A stretch of 64,000 bases of DNA from the NCBI RefSeq assembly GCF_001426525.1, contig NZ_LMEW01000034.1:66697-130696 (forward strand). The letters run 5' to 3'. The DNA comes from Massilia sp. Root133. Its GTDB lineage: Bacteria > Pseudomonadota > Gammaproteobacteria > Burkholderiales > Burkholderiaceae_D. The translations under genes were made by a program, and so were the position numbers. The notes beneath the pieces were generated by a model, which was not told the DNA's origin, searched no databases, and saw only the letters and a list, made by a program, of their open reading frames with translations. Positions within the stretch are counted from its first letter, which is position 1. Every line of letters starts with the position of its first letter. Shown here piece by piece: positions 9,191-18,260 of this stretch.

Positions 9191-10426
9191 TCAGGATCGG
9201 GCCGGTGCCGCGAACACCATGCACACGGGGCTGCCCGCCTTCACCGGATCGCCGGCCGGCTGCAGGCGTCCGCTGGCGCGGTCGACGGCGAAGGCGACGA
9301 TGCTGTCGCTGTCCTCGTTCAGCGCGAACAGGAAACGGCCATCGGGCACGAGCGTGAAGAAGCGCGGCGTGTGGCCGCGCGTCGCGTCGGCGCCGGCGAA
9401 CGACAGCAGCCCGGTGGCGGGGTCGATCCGGAATACGGCGATGCTGTCGTGCCCGCGATTGGACGCGTACAGGAAGCGCTCGTCGCCGTCGACCTGGATG
9501 CCCGCGGCGCGGCTGTTCCCCGTGAAGGTGTCCGGCAGCGTGGACAGGATCTGGCGCGGCGTCAATCCGCCGGTCTGCGCCGACCAGGCATAGGCCGTGA
9601 CCGTGGAATCGAGTTCGTTGACCACATAGGCCATGCCCAGGCGCGGCGCGAACGCCAGGTGGCGCGGACCGGCGCCTTCGCGCGCCACGGTGAAGGGCGG
9701 ATCCGCCGGCGCCAGCCTGCCGCCGGCGAAGCGGAACGAGAACGTCCGGTCGAGGCCCTTGTCCGGCACGAGAACGAACTCGCCGCTGGGATCGAACGGA
9801 TTGAAATGCGGCTTGGAGAGCTTTTGCTCGATGCGATGCGGGCCGAGCGGCCCGTCGAGCGTGACGAGCTGCTCGAGTTCGCCCAGGCTGCCGTCGGACC
9901 GGACCGGCAGCACCGCGAGACTGGACCCGAGGTGGTTCGAGACCACGACATGCCGCCCGCTCGGGTCGAGCGCCAGGTGCACCGGATTCTTGCCGCCCGT
10001 GCCCTGGCGGTTGAGGAATTCCAGCTTGCCGGTGGCGGCGTCGATGCGGAAGGCACTGATGTCGCTCATGTCGCCATGCACCGTGTACAGATGCCGCCCC
10101 GCCCGGTCCAGTGCGAGGAAGGATGGATTGACCAGGTCGCGCACGACCTGGATCAACTCGAGACGGGCGTTGTCCAGGCCGACCCGGAACACGCTGATAC
10201 CGTCGCCACGGGCGTTGCGTTCGCGCGTCGTGCGCGAGCCTACATAGGCAAACATCTGACCTCCTTGGGAAATGGTGGAATGGGAAACCGGGGCAGCCGC
10301 CGTACCGGATGCGCCGGCGGCCCGGCCCAGCAGGCCGATCCCGCCGCCGGCCAGGATGGATTGCAGCAGCCTGCGGCGCCGGCGTGCATGGCGCGGGTCG
10401 ATGAGGTCGGGTGTCGGGGGAATCAT
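9191..10426 (-). CDS. Lactonase-family beta-propeller with Tat-like leader
   Basis: A 411-residue protein whose body (from about residue 58) is a seven-bladed propeller of the 6-phosphogluconolactonase/carboxymuconate-cyclase family, with repeats such as HLALDPSGRHVVVSN and PRHLAFAPRLGMAYVVNE. The N-terminus carries a twin-arginine-like leader (RRRRRLLQSILAGGG). The long start at 10426 has an AGGAGA site. A second in-frame ATG at 10255 also has a near-perfect AAGGAGGT site (10257-10266) and would give a leaderless 354-residue form. First gene of an operon with the MFS carrier, with a 26-bp motif 33 bp upstream. Probably hydrolyses a sugar-acid or citrate-type lactone; unproven. Confidence 0.82.
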   Translation of the reverse strand: MIPPTPDLIDPRHARRRRRLLQSILAGGGIGLLGRAAGASGTAAAPVSHSTISQGGQMFAYVGSRTTRERNARGDGISVFRVGLDNARLELIQVVRDLVNPSFLALDRAGRHLYTVHGDMSDISAFRIDAATGKLEFLNRQGTGGKNPVHLALDPSGRHVVVSNHLGSSLAVLPVRSDGSLGELEQLVTLDGPLGPHRIEQKLSKPHFNPFDPSGEFVLVPDKGLDRTFSFRFAGGRLAPADPPFTVAREGAGPRHLAFAPRLGMAYVVNELDSTVTAYAWSAQTGGLTPRQILSTLPDTFTGNSRAAGIQVDGDERFLYASNRGHDSIAVFRIDPATGLLSFAGADATRGHTPRFFTLVPDGRFLFALNEDSDSIVAFAVDRASGRLQPAGDPVKAGSPVCMVFAAPARS

Positions 10427-10458
10427 GGTGTCTCCTTGGAATCGGCTTTTCGCTATAT

Positions 10459-10484
10459 TGTATTTTTTAATCATTTTATGCAAT
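10459..10484. promoter_or_regulatory. 26-bp bipartite motif, lactonase side
   Basis: The site begins TGTATTTTTT and ends ATGCAAT, with exactly 26 bp end to end, 33 bp upstream of the lactonase ATG. The outer elements are an imperfect inverted repeat (TATTGTAT / ATGCAATA). The same length and end sequences recur at 10557, 43861, 44958, 48603 and 48681, and in variant form at 48814 and 59220. Read toward the lactonase, it also resembles TTGCAT and TACAAT promoter boxes with a short 15-bp spacer. Confidence 0.65.
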
Positions 10485-10556
10485 AGCCGGGAGGACTATA
10501 TTTCCCTTTACTCCAATAAAATTGCGGCGAATGCACATCAGCGCCATCCCATGTAT

Positions 10557-10582
10557 TGTATTTTTCGTCGACAATGTGCAAG
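10557..10582. promoter_or_regulatory. 26-bp bipartite motif, aconitase side
   Basis: The site starts TGTATTTTTCG and ends GTGCAAG, again 26 bp long, and finishes 8 bp before the aconitase ATG at 10591. Its position over the translation-initiation region suggests a repressor site or an mRNA-leader role. It favours the 10591 start over in-frame ATGs farther upstream. Confidence 0.6.
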
Positions 10583-10590
10583 AATGCGAT

Positions 10591-13212
10591 ATGAAAAATT
10601 CTTCTCACACCGCCGCCCTGCTCGACCATGCCGGCCGGCGCTACCGCATGGTCGACCTGCCCGCCACCTTCGGCGCGCGGCTGGATTCCCTTCCCATCGT
10701 GCTGCGCCTGCTGCTGGAAAACCTCATGCGCAACACGGCCGGCGACGAACGCCAGGCCGGCATCGATGCCATCTTCGGCTGGCTCGACCACGGTACGAGC
10801 GAGGCGGAAATCCCGTTCCAGCCGGGCCGCGTGCTGATGCATGACACGACCAGCACGCCCGCACTCGTCGACATCGCGGGCATGCGCGATGCGCTCGCCG
10901 AAGCCGGCTGGGACCCTGCCCTGCTCAACCCCGGCCTGCCCGTCGACATCTCGGTCGATCACTCGCTGGCCGTGGAATTCTTTGCGCGGCGCGATGCCGC
11001 CGAACGCAACCTGCAACTGGAAATGCGCCGCAACCGGGAGCGCTATACTTTCCTGCGCTGGGCCTCGAAAGTCATGCGGGGCGTGCGCATCCATCCGCCC
11101 GGTACCGGCATCATGCACACCATTAACCTGGAACAGCTGGCCACCGTCGTCACCACGGAAGAACGCGACGGCGAGACGTGGGCGGTGCCCGACATGATGA
11201 TCGGCACCGACAGCCACACGCCGATGATCAACGGGATCGGCGTGCTGGGCTGGGGTGTCGGCGGGCTCGAAGCGCAGACGGTCATGTTCGGGATGCCGAC
11301 GATGCTGCGCGTGCCGGACGTGACCGGCGTCCGCCTGACCGGACGCCTGCGCGCGGGCGCCGTCGCCACCGATCTCGCGCTGGCCGTCACGCAGCGCCTG
11401 CGCCAGGTCGGCGTCGCGGGCGACTTCGTCGAGTTCTTCGGCCCCGGCGTCGCGACGCTGAGCGCGGGCGAACGCGCCGTCGTCGCCAACATGGCCCCGG
11501 AATACGGCGCGACGACGGGCTATTTCCCCATCGACGGGCGCACCCTCGACTACCTCGCGCAGACCGGGCGCCCGGCCGCGCGCCTCGCCTTGGTGGAAGC
11601 CTATGCGCGCCGCAACGGCCTGTGGTTCGACCCCGGCGCGCACCCGCTCTACACGCGGACGATCGAGATCGACCTGGACCAGGTGACGCTCCACGTGGCG
11701 GGCCCCAGGCGCCCGCAGGACCTGCTGGCCCATACCGACACGGCGCGCACGCTGGCAGACCTGGCGTTCGAGCCGGCGCCGGGCCCCACCGCCATGCCCC
11801 GCCATCCGGTCGTCATCGCCGCGATCACCAGTTGCACCAACACGTCCGATCCGCGCCTGCTCGTGGCGGCCGGCCTCGTCGCACGGCGCGCGCGCCAGCG
11901 CGGCCTCAGGACGCCGGCCTGGGTCAAGACCTCGCTGGGTCCGGGCTCGCCCGCCGCGGCCGCCTACCTCGAACGCGCCGGCCTCCTCGACGACCTCGCG
12001 GCCGTGGGCTTCGACATCGTCGGCCATGGCTGCACCACATGCATCGGCAACTCGGGACCGTTGCCCGCGTCCGTGCAGGACGCGCTGGCGCACGGCTACA
12101 TCAAGCCGGTCGCCGTGCTGTCGGGGAACCGGAACTTCCCCGGCCGCATCCACCCCGACCTCGACCTCGGCTTCCTGATGTCGCCGCCGCTCGTCGTCGC
12201 GTTCGCGCTGGCCGGCAATGCGGGACTGGACCTGGGCCGCGATCCGGTGCAGTTCGACGCCGACGGGCGGCCCGTCCACCTGCGCGACCTGTGGCCCGAC
12301 GCCGCCGAAGTCGATGCGCTGCTGGCGACGGCGCTGCGCCCCGACGATTTTCCGCAGGCTTTCGCCCGCGCCAGCCTGAACCCGGCCTGGCACGGACTGG
12401 ACGTGCCGGATACGCCGCGGTTCCCGTGGGACCCGGCATCGACGGCGCTGCGCCGGCCGCCGTTCGCGTCGCTGGCGGAAGGCGGCCAGCTCGGGCATTA
12501 CATCGCGTATCCGCTGGTGGTGGTGGGCGACGACGTCACGACGGACCACATCTCGCCGGCGAGCGCGATCCCGAAGGATTCGTTCGTCGCGGACTATCTC
12601 GTCGGGTGCGGCGACGATCGCGACGACCTCAACGTGTTCGCCTCGCGCCGCGGCAACTGGGAAGTCATGATGCGCGCGGCGTTCTACAGCAAGTCCCTGC
12701 GCAACCTGCTGTGGCCGCATGCCCCGGTGGGCCAGACATTGCATGTCCCCACGGGCGCCGTCGCGCCGATTTTCGACATCGCGCGACGTTATCGCGACGA
12801 TGGCGAGGCCGTCGTGCTGCTGGCGGGCGAGCGCTACGGGACGGGCTCGTCGCGCGACTGGGCGGCCAAGGGCCAACGCCTGCTCGGCATCCGCGCCGTG
12901 CTCGCGCAAAGCTTCGAGCGCATCCACCGCTCGAACCTGATCGGCATGGGCATCCTGCCGCTGCGCATGCCGCCGGAGTGCGCGCCGGAACGCCTGCGCA
13001 TCGCGGTGGGCGACCGCATCGAGATCGACGCGCCGGCGGACGCGATCGCAGCGCGCGCCGCGGTCACCGTTCGCGTGCACCGGCTCGGTGGCACGGTGGA
13101 GGCCTACACGGCCGTCGCAGCCATCGAGACCCGGCTCGAGGCCGACCTGCTGCGCCAGGGCGGCGTCATCCCGTACATCCTGCAACAGACCATCCATCAG
13201 CCACGACCATGA
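10591..13212 (+). CDS. acnA: Aconitate hydratase, AcnA type
   Basis: An 873-residue aconitase that interconverts citrate and isocitrate with a [4Fe-4S] cluster. The three cluster cysteines are present at about residues 415 (ITSCTNTSDP), 481 and 484 (GHGCTTCIGNSGP). The substrate-binding SGNRNFPGRIHP and the C-terminal swivel segment (GERYGTGSSRDWAAKG) are intact. ATG 10591 gives a family-like N-terminus; upstream ATGs would place the 26-bp motif inside the gene. It is separate from any visible TCA operon, overlaps the next gene by ATGA, and shares its control region with a lactonase/anion-carrier operon. It is therefore probably an accessory, pathway-specific aconitase. Confidence 0.92.
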   Translation: MKNSSHTAALLDHAGRRYRMVDLPATFGARLDSLPIVLRLLLENLMRNTAGDERQAGIDAIFGWLDHGTSEAEIPFQPGRVLMHDTTSTPALVDIAGMRDALAEAGWDPALLNPGLPVDISVDHSLAVEFFARRDAAERNLQLEMRRNRERYTFLRWASKVMRGVRIHPPGTGIMHTINLEQLATVVTTEERDGETWAVPDMMIGTDSHTPMINGIGVLGWGVGGLEAQTVMFGMPTMLRVPDVTGVRLTGRLRAGAVATDLALAVTQRLRQVGVAGDFVEFFGPGVATLSAGERAVVANMAPEYGATTGYFPIDGRTLDYLAQTGRPAARLALVEAYARRNGLWFDPGAHPLYTRTIEIDLDQVTLHVAGPRRPQDLLAHTDTARTLADLAFEPAPGPTAMPRHPVVIAAITSCTNTSDPRLLVAAGLVARRARQRGLRTPAWVKTSLGPGSPAAAAYLERAGLLDDLAAVGFDIVGHGCTTCIGNSGPLPASVQDALAHGYIKPVAVLSGNRNFPGRIHPDLDLGFLMSPPLVVAFALAGNAGLDLGRDPVQFDADGRPVHLRDLWPDAAEVDALLATALRPDDFPQAFARASLNPAWHGLDVPDTPRFPWDPASTALRRPPFASLAEGGQLGHYIAYPLVVVGDDVTTDHISPASAIPKDSFVADYLVGCGDDRDDLNVFASRRGNWEVMMRAAFYSKSLRNLLWPHAPVGQTLHVPTGAVAPIFDIARRYRDDGEAVVLLAGERYGTGSSRDWAAKGQRLLGIRAVLAQSFERIHRSNLIGMGILPLRMPPECAPERLRIAVGDRIEIDAPADAIAARAAVTVRVHRLGGTVEAYTAVAAIETRLEADLLRQGGVIPYILQQTIHQPRP

Positions 13213-13943
13213 CACCCACATCTTCCATCCGCGCCGCATTCACCCCGACCGGCAGGCTGCGCGCCGCCATCAACCTCGGCAACCCGATCCTCGCCCACCC
13301 GGCGGACGGCGGCGGCGCGGGCGGCGTGTCGGTCGACCTCGCCCGCGAGTTCGCGCGGCTGCTGGAGGTGGAGCTCGACCTCGTCGTCGTGGACGCGGCC
13401 GGCAAGTCGGTCGACGTCGTCGCGGCCGGACGGGCCGACATCGGCTTCTTCGCCATCGATCCCGTGCGCGGCGCCGACATCGCGTTCAGCGGCCCGTACG
13501 TGCTGATCGAAGGCTGCTACCTGGTGCGGGAGGCGTCGCCGATCCGCACCCACGACGACGTCGACCACGCGGGCAACCGCGTCGTGGTCGGCCGGGGCAG
13601 CGCCTACGACCTGCACCTGACGCGCACGCTGCGCCATGCGCGCATCGAGCGCGCGCCCACGTCGCCGGCGGTGGTCGACACGTTCCTGGAATGCGGAGCG
13701 GAGGTCGCGGCCGGGGTCAGGCAACAGCTGGAAGCGGATGCGCTGCGCCACGGCGGCCTGCGGCTGCTCGACGGCCGCTTCATGGAGATCCGGCAGGCCA
13801 TGGGTGTGCCGAAGTGCCGCGGCAGGGACGCCGCCGTGTTCCTCGCCCGCTTCGTCGAGCACATGAAGGCGGGCGGCTTCGTCGCGGCCGCCCTCGCGCG
13901 CCACGGCATCGCGGGCGCCTCCGTCGCGCCGGTCGGCGTCTGA
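13209..13943 (+). CDS. Binding-protein (SBP_bac_3-like) homologue without signal peptide
   Basis: A 244-residue protein with the fold pattern of family 3 solute-binding proteins (VSVDLAREFARLL, DIGFFAIDPVRGADIAFSGPYV, GRGSAYDLHLTRTL). It starts MTPTSSIRAAFTPTGRLRAAINLGN and shows no hydrophobic leader, so it should stay in the cytoplasm. The ATG overlaps the aconitase stop (ATGA), giving tight translational coupling. A cytoplasmic binding domain coupled to aconitase could be a ligand sensor, a sequestering protein or an enzyme using this fold. Homologues are usually annotated only as transporter substrate-binding proteins. Confidence 0.75.
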   Translation: MTPTSSIRAAFTPTGRLRAAINLGNPILAHPADGGGAGGVSVDLAREFARLLEVELDLVVVDAAGKSVDVVAAGRADIGFFAIDPVRGADIAFSGPYVLIEGCYLVREASPIRTHDDVDHAGNRVVVGRGSAYDLHLTRTLRHARIERAPTSPAVVDTFLECGAEVAAGVRQQLEADALRHGGLRLLDGRFMEIRQAMGVPKCRGRDAAVFLARFVEHMKAGGFVAAALARHGIAGASVAPVGV

Positions 13944-14028
13944 CCAGATAACAGAAACGTAAGCTTCGCTTCAAGGTCCTGTCAGGTACCGGCAGGCAGA
14001 ATGATGCGTCATCACCCATGGTTCAAAC

Positions 14029-15174
14029 ATGACGACGACCTTCTCATTCATCCCCGCATTCCGCACGCCGCGCACCGCGGCGCTGGCATCCGTGCTGCTC
14101 CTGGCCGCCTGCGCCAGGACGCCGCCGCCCGAGGACAAGAAACCACCGCTGGTCAGCGTGACGACCGCGCGCGCCGCCGACATCCCGATCGAACTGGGCG
14201 CCCAGGGCCACGTCGTGCCGCTGGAGTTCGTCGACGTCCGGCCCCAGCTGACCGGCACGATCCGGACCGTGGATTTCCACGAGGGTGACGACATCCGCAA
14301 GGGCCAGCTGCTGTTCACGCTGGACGACAGCGACGCGCGCGCCCAGCTCGGCAAGGCGCAGGCGCAGGTCGCGCTGGTCGCGGCCCAGCTGACCGACGCG
14401 CGCCGCGACCATCAGCGCGCGCAGGCCCTGGTGGCGTCGAAGTTCGTGGCCGCCAGCAGCGTCGACACGGCGGCCAGCAAGGTCGAGGCGCTGGTTGCGC
14501 AGGCCCATGCCGCCGCGGCGGAAGTCAGCAGCGCGCGCACCGCCCTCGCCCACACCCGCATCCATGCGCCGATCGCGGGCAAGGCCGGCGCCGTCGCCGT
14601 CCATCCCGGCAGCCTCGCGCAGGTGGGCGCGGCCGCGCCGCTCGTCACGATCGCGCAGTTCGCGCCCGTCGGCGTGGAGTTCGACCTGCCGGAAAAGGAC
14701 CTGCCGGCCCTGCTCGCCGCGCGCGCGGCGGGCGCCGTGCGCGTATCGATCGCCGCCGCGGCGGGCAAGACGCCCGACGGCGCACTCAGTTTCGTGAACA
14801 ACGCGATCGACCAGGACAGCGCATCGATCCACCTGAAAGCGGCGTTCCCGAACACGGACCATACGTTGTGGCCGGGCGCCTTCGTGCGCGTCGTCGTCCA
14901 TGCGGGCGTCAGCCGCGGCGCCGTCGTGCTGCCGCCCCAGGCGGTACAGGACGGCCCCGGCGGCCGCTTCGTGTTCATCGCCGCGGGCGACGGCAAGGTG
15001 TCGTCGCGGCCGGTCGACCTGCTGCGCGTGCAGGGCGGCATGGCCGTCATCGGCGGCCTGGACCCCGGCGTGCCCGTCGTGCTCGAGGGCGGCCAGAACC
15101 TGCGCCCCGGCGCCCGCGTGCGGATTGCCGCGGACGCCGCGCCGCCGGCAACGGTCGCGATGGTGCGCCCATGA
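14029..15174 (+). CDS. RND efflux periplasmic adaptor (membrane-fusion) lipoprotein
   Basis: A 381-residue adaptor of a tripartite efflux pump. The N-terminus ends in a lipobox (LLLAAC), so it is anchored to the inner membrane facing the periplasm. A barrel-sandwich/lipoyl half (VRPQLTGTIRTVDFHEGDDIRKGQLLF), an alpha-helical hairpin (~residues 100-170), the returning half (HTRIHAPIAGKAG) and a beta-barrel domain follow in the usual order. No strong ribosome site precedes the ATG. Its stop overlaps the permease start (ATGA). It is the first gene of a four-gene overlapping operon ending in a two-component system. No outer-membrane channel gene is adjacent, so a shared TolC-type channel is expected. 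Confidence 0.9.
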   Translation: MTTTFSFIPAFRTPRTAALASVLLLAACARTPPPEDKKPPLVSVTTARAADIPIELGAQGHVVPLEFVDVRPQLTGTIRTVDFHEGDDIRKGQLLFTLDDSDARAQLGKAQAQVALVAAQLTDARRDHQRAQALVASKFVAASSVDTAASKVEALVAQAHAAAAEVSSARTALAHTRIHAPIAGKAGAVAVHPGSLAQVGAAAPLVTIAQFAPVGVEFDLPEKDLPALLAARAAGAVRVSIAAAAGKTPDGALSFVNNAIDQDSASIHLKAAFPNTDHTLWPGAFVRVVVHAGVSRGAVVLPPQAVQDGPGGRFVFIAAGDGKVSSRPVDLLRVQGGMAVIGGLDPGVPVVLEGGQNLRPGARVRIAADAAPPATVAMVRP

Positions 15175-18100
15175 GGCTCGCCGACCTGTGCCTGCGGCGC
15201 CCCGTCGCGACCGCGCTGCTGTGGCTCGCCGTCGTCGTCGCCGGCGTCGCGAGCTGGCTGCGCCTGCCGGTGGCCGCCCTGCCCGACTACGACGCCCCGA
15301 CCATCCAGGTCGGCGCGCACCTGCCGGGCGCCAGTCCGGAGACGATGGCGACGTCGGTGGCCACGCCGCTGGAGAAGCAGTTCTCCGCCATCCCCGGCCT
15401 GGTCAACACCACGTCGACCAGCATCCAGGGCGAGACCCAGATCACGCTGGAATTCGACGCGGGCCGCGACATCGACGCGGCCGCCGCCGACGTCCAGGCC
15501 GCGCTGTTCCGCGCGTCGCGCGCGCTGCCGGCCGAGATGACGACGCCGCCGACCTACCGCAAGGTCAACCCTGCCGATGCGCCTATCCTGCTGGTCGGCG
15601 TGTCCTCGCCGTCGCTGCGCCTGTCCGATTTGAACGCGTTTTCCGAGCACCTGCTCGTCCCCGCCCTGTCCACGTTGAGCGGCGTCGCACAGGTCACGGT
15701 GTCGGGCCAGAGCCGCTACGCGGTGCGCGTCGAGGTCGATCCGGACCGGCTCGCGGCGCTCGGACTCGGCCTGCCGGACGTGGCTGCGGCGCTGAAGGCG
15801 GCGAATTCGAATGCGCCGCTCGGGCAGCTCGACACCCACCGGCAGATGATGAGCATCCAGATGTCCACGGCGCTCATGAACGCCGCCGACTTCGCCCGCA
15901 TCGCGGTCGCCACCGTCAACGGCCGGCCCGTGCGGCTGCACGACGTCGCGACCGTGATCGACAGCGTCGAGAACAACCAGAGCACGAGCGCCATCGACGG
16001 CGAAAGCGCGATCCTGCTGCAGATCCAGCGCCAGCCCGGCGCGAACACGGTGGCGACCATCGATGCCATCCGCGCCGAACTGCCGCGCCTCGCGCGCCAG
16101 TTGCCGGCGTCGGTCAAGGTCACGGTGCTGAACGACCGCTCGACCGCGATCCGCGACGCCGTCCACGACGTCAACCTCACCATGCTGCTCACGATCGCGC
16201 TGGTGGTCCTGACGATCCTCCTGTTCCTGCGCCGCCTGACCGTGACCTTGATCCCGTCGATCAGCCTGCCGGTATCGCTGCTGGGCACCTTCGCCCTCAT
16301 GCTGGCGTTCGGCCTGAGCCTGAACAACATCTCGCTCATGGGCCTGACGATCGCCGTCGGCCTCGTCGTCGACGACGCGATCGTGGTCCTGGAAAACATC
16401 ATGCGCCACATCGAGGACGGCGTGGCGCCGCGCGAGGCGGCGCGGCGCGGCACCGCGGAGGTGGCCTTCACGGTAGTCTCGATCTCGATCTCGCTCGTCG
16501 CGGTCTTCATTCCCGTGCTGTTCATGCCGGGGACGATCGGCCTGCTGTTCCACGAGTTCGCGCTGGTGGTCACGCTGGCGATCCTGGTGTCGGCCGCGGC
16601 CTCGCTGACCCTCGTGCCGCTGCTGGTCGCGCTGTGCGTCAAGGCCGGCGCCGCGCCGCACCGCCCCGCGCCCGGCTGGAGCCTGTGGTTCGAACGGGGC
16701 TTCGGGCGCCTGCTCGGCGCCTACGGGCGTGCGCTCGACTGGGCGCTGGCGCACCGCCGGAGCGTGCTGCTCGTCGGCCTGTCGACCTTCGCGCTGACGG
16801 CATGGCTGTACGCCTGGGCGCCGAAGAGCTTCTTCCCGCAGGAAGACACGGGCCAGGTCAACGCCAGCGTCGACACGCCCCAGGACATGGCGTACGCCGG
16901 CCGTCTCGAGGTGCTGCGGCGGATCGAAGCCGTGCTGCGCAAGGACCCGTACGTGGCCGACGTCGCGTCCAAGGTCGACCACGACACGACCGCGCTGTAC
17001 CTGACCCTGAAGCCGCGCGGCGCGCGGCCGGCGATGGACCGCGTGCTGGCGCGGCTGCGCGCGGAAACCGCGTTCATCCCGAGCGTGCGCGTGTTCTTCA
17101 GCCCCGTGCAGAACCTGAAGGTCGGCGGGAGGAACGCGAAGAGCACCTACCAGTACACGCTGCAGGCCGTCAGCCCGGCGTCGCTCGAGACGTGGGCGAA
17201 CCGGCTCGTCGAGGAGCTCGGCAAGTCGGCGGTGTTCGTCGGCCTGAACACCGACAGCGAACACAATGGACTGGAGGCCCGGATCGACGTGGACCGCGAC
17301 AAGGCCGCGCAGCTGGGCGTGGACATGCAGACGCTGCGCACGACGCTGTCCCAGTCCTACGGCACGCGCCAGGTCTCGACCATCTACGCGCCCGAGGACA
17401 GCTACCAGGTGATCCTGGAGCTGGCCGACGACTTCCGGCGCGACGAAAGCAGCCTGGCAAAACTCCACGTGCAGGGCGCGCACGGCACGCTCGTCCCGCT
17501 CGCGGCCTTCGCCCGGTTCGGGCGCGGCCCCGCCACCCTCGCCGTCAACCACCAGGGCCAGCTGCCCGCCGTGACGGTCTCGTTCGACCTGGCACCCGGC
17601 AGGTCGCTGTCGGACGCGCACGCGGCGATCGAAGCGGCACGGATCGCGACCGGCATGCCATCCACGATCGTCGGCGCGTTCGCCGGCGCAGCGTCGCTGT
17701 TCCAGCAGTCGCAGGCCAGCCAGCTGTGGCTGGTCGCCATCGCGGTCGCCGTCATCTACCTGATCCTGGGCGTGCTGTACGAAAGCCTCGTCCATCCGCT
17801 CACCATCCTGCTCGGCATCCCGTCCGCGGCCGTCGGCGCGCTGCTGGCGCTGCGCCTGACGGGCCTGGACCTGAGCTTCGTCGCGATGGTCGGCATCCTG
17901 CTGCTGGTCGGCGTCGTCAAGAAGAACGCGATCATGATCATCGACGTCGCGCTGGACGCCCGCCGCAACGGGAACATGGCGCCGGCGGAGGCCGTGCGCC
18001 TGGCCTGCGTGCTGCGGTTCCGGCCCATCATGATGACCACGCTGTGCGCCCTGATGGGGGCGCTGCCCCTCGCGCTGGGGCTCGGCGCGGGCGCGGAGCT

Positions 18101-18260
18101 GCGCCAGCCGCTGGGCGTGGCCATCGTCGGGGGCCTGCTGGTGTCGCAGCTGATCACGCTGTTCATCACGCCCGTGCTGTACGTGTGTTTCGACCGGATC
18201 GGCGCGCGCCGCGCGGCACCCGCGCGACCGGTCCTGGTAGCGCCCGCGAGGTCACATTGA
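15171..18260 (+). CDS. RND efflux permease (HAE1/MdtBC-like)
   Basis: A 1029-residue inner-membrane proton antiporter, normal length for the hydrophobe/amphiphile RND family. The N-terminal TM1 (RRPVATALLWLAVVVAG), two large periplasmic loops and the TM4 proton-relay motif (GLVVDDAIVVLENI, with paired Asp) are present. The C-terminal half has the matching GVVKKNAIMIIDVAL region. The PDYDAPTIQV and FPQEDTGQ segments are closest to MdtB/MdtC-type pumps. It overlaps the adaptor before it (ATGA) and the response regulator after it (TTGA), so all are made from one message. Substrates are probably drugs, bile-salt-like compounds or metal-linked stress products. Confidence 0.93.
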   Translation: MRLADLCLRRPVATALLWLAVVVAGVASWLRLPVAALPDYDAPTIQVGAHLPGASPETMATSVATPLEKQFSAIPGLVNTTSTSIQGETQITLEFDAGRDIDAAAADVQAALFRASRALPAEMTTPPTYRKVNPADAPILLVGVSSPSLRLSDLNAFSEHLLVPALSTLSGVAQVTVSGQSRYAVRVEVDPDRLAALGLGLPDVAAALKAANSNAPLGQLDTHRQMMSIQMSTALMNAADFARIAVATVNGRPVRLHDVATVIDSVENNQSTSAIDGESAILLQIQRQPGANTVATIDAIRAELPRLARQLPASVKVTVLNDRSTAIRDAVHDVNLTMLLTIALVVLTILLFLRRLTVTLIPSISLPVSLLGTFALMLAFGLSLNNISLMGLTIAVGLVVDDAIVVLENIMRHIEDGVAPREAARRGTAEVAFTVVSISISLVAVFIPVLFMPGTIGLLFHEFALVVTLAILVSAAASLTLVPLLVALCVKAGAAPHRPAPGWSLWFERGFGRLLGAYGRALDWALAHRRSVLLVGLSTFALTAWLYAWAPKSFFPQEDTGQVNASVDTPQDMAYAGRLEVLRRIEAVLRKDPYVADVASKVDHDTTALYLTLKPRGARPAMDRVLARLRAETAFIPSVRVFFSPVQNLKVGGRNAKSTYQYTLQAVSPASLETWANRLVEELGKSAVFVGLNTDSEHNGLEARIDVDRDKAAQLGVDMQTLRTTLSQSYGTRQVSTIYAPEDSYQVILELADDFRRDESSLAKLHVQGAHGTLVPLAAFARFGRGPATLAVNHQGQLPAVTVSFDLAPGRSLSDAHAAIEAARIATGMPSTIVGAFAGAASLFQQSQASQLWLVAIAVAVIYLILGVLYESLVHPLTILLGIPSAAVGALLALRLTGLDLSFVAMVGILLLVGVVKKNAIMIIDVALDARRNGNMAPAEAVRLACVLRFRPIMMTTLCALMGALPLALGLGAGAELRQPLGVAIVGGLLVSQLITLFITPVLYVCFDRIGARRAAPARPVLVAPARSH

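Noticed and set aside
14412..17795. A 1127-codon open frame on the minus strand across the RND genes
   Set aside because: It lies antisense to the adaptor and permease, whose motifs and coupling are unmistakable, and the product is low-complexity Arg/His/Asp-rich.
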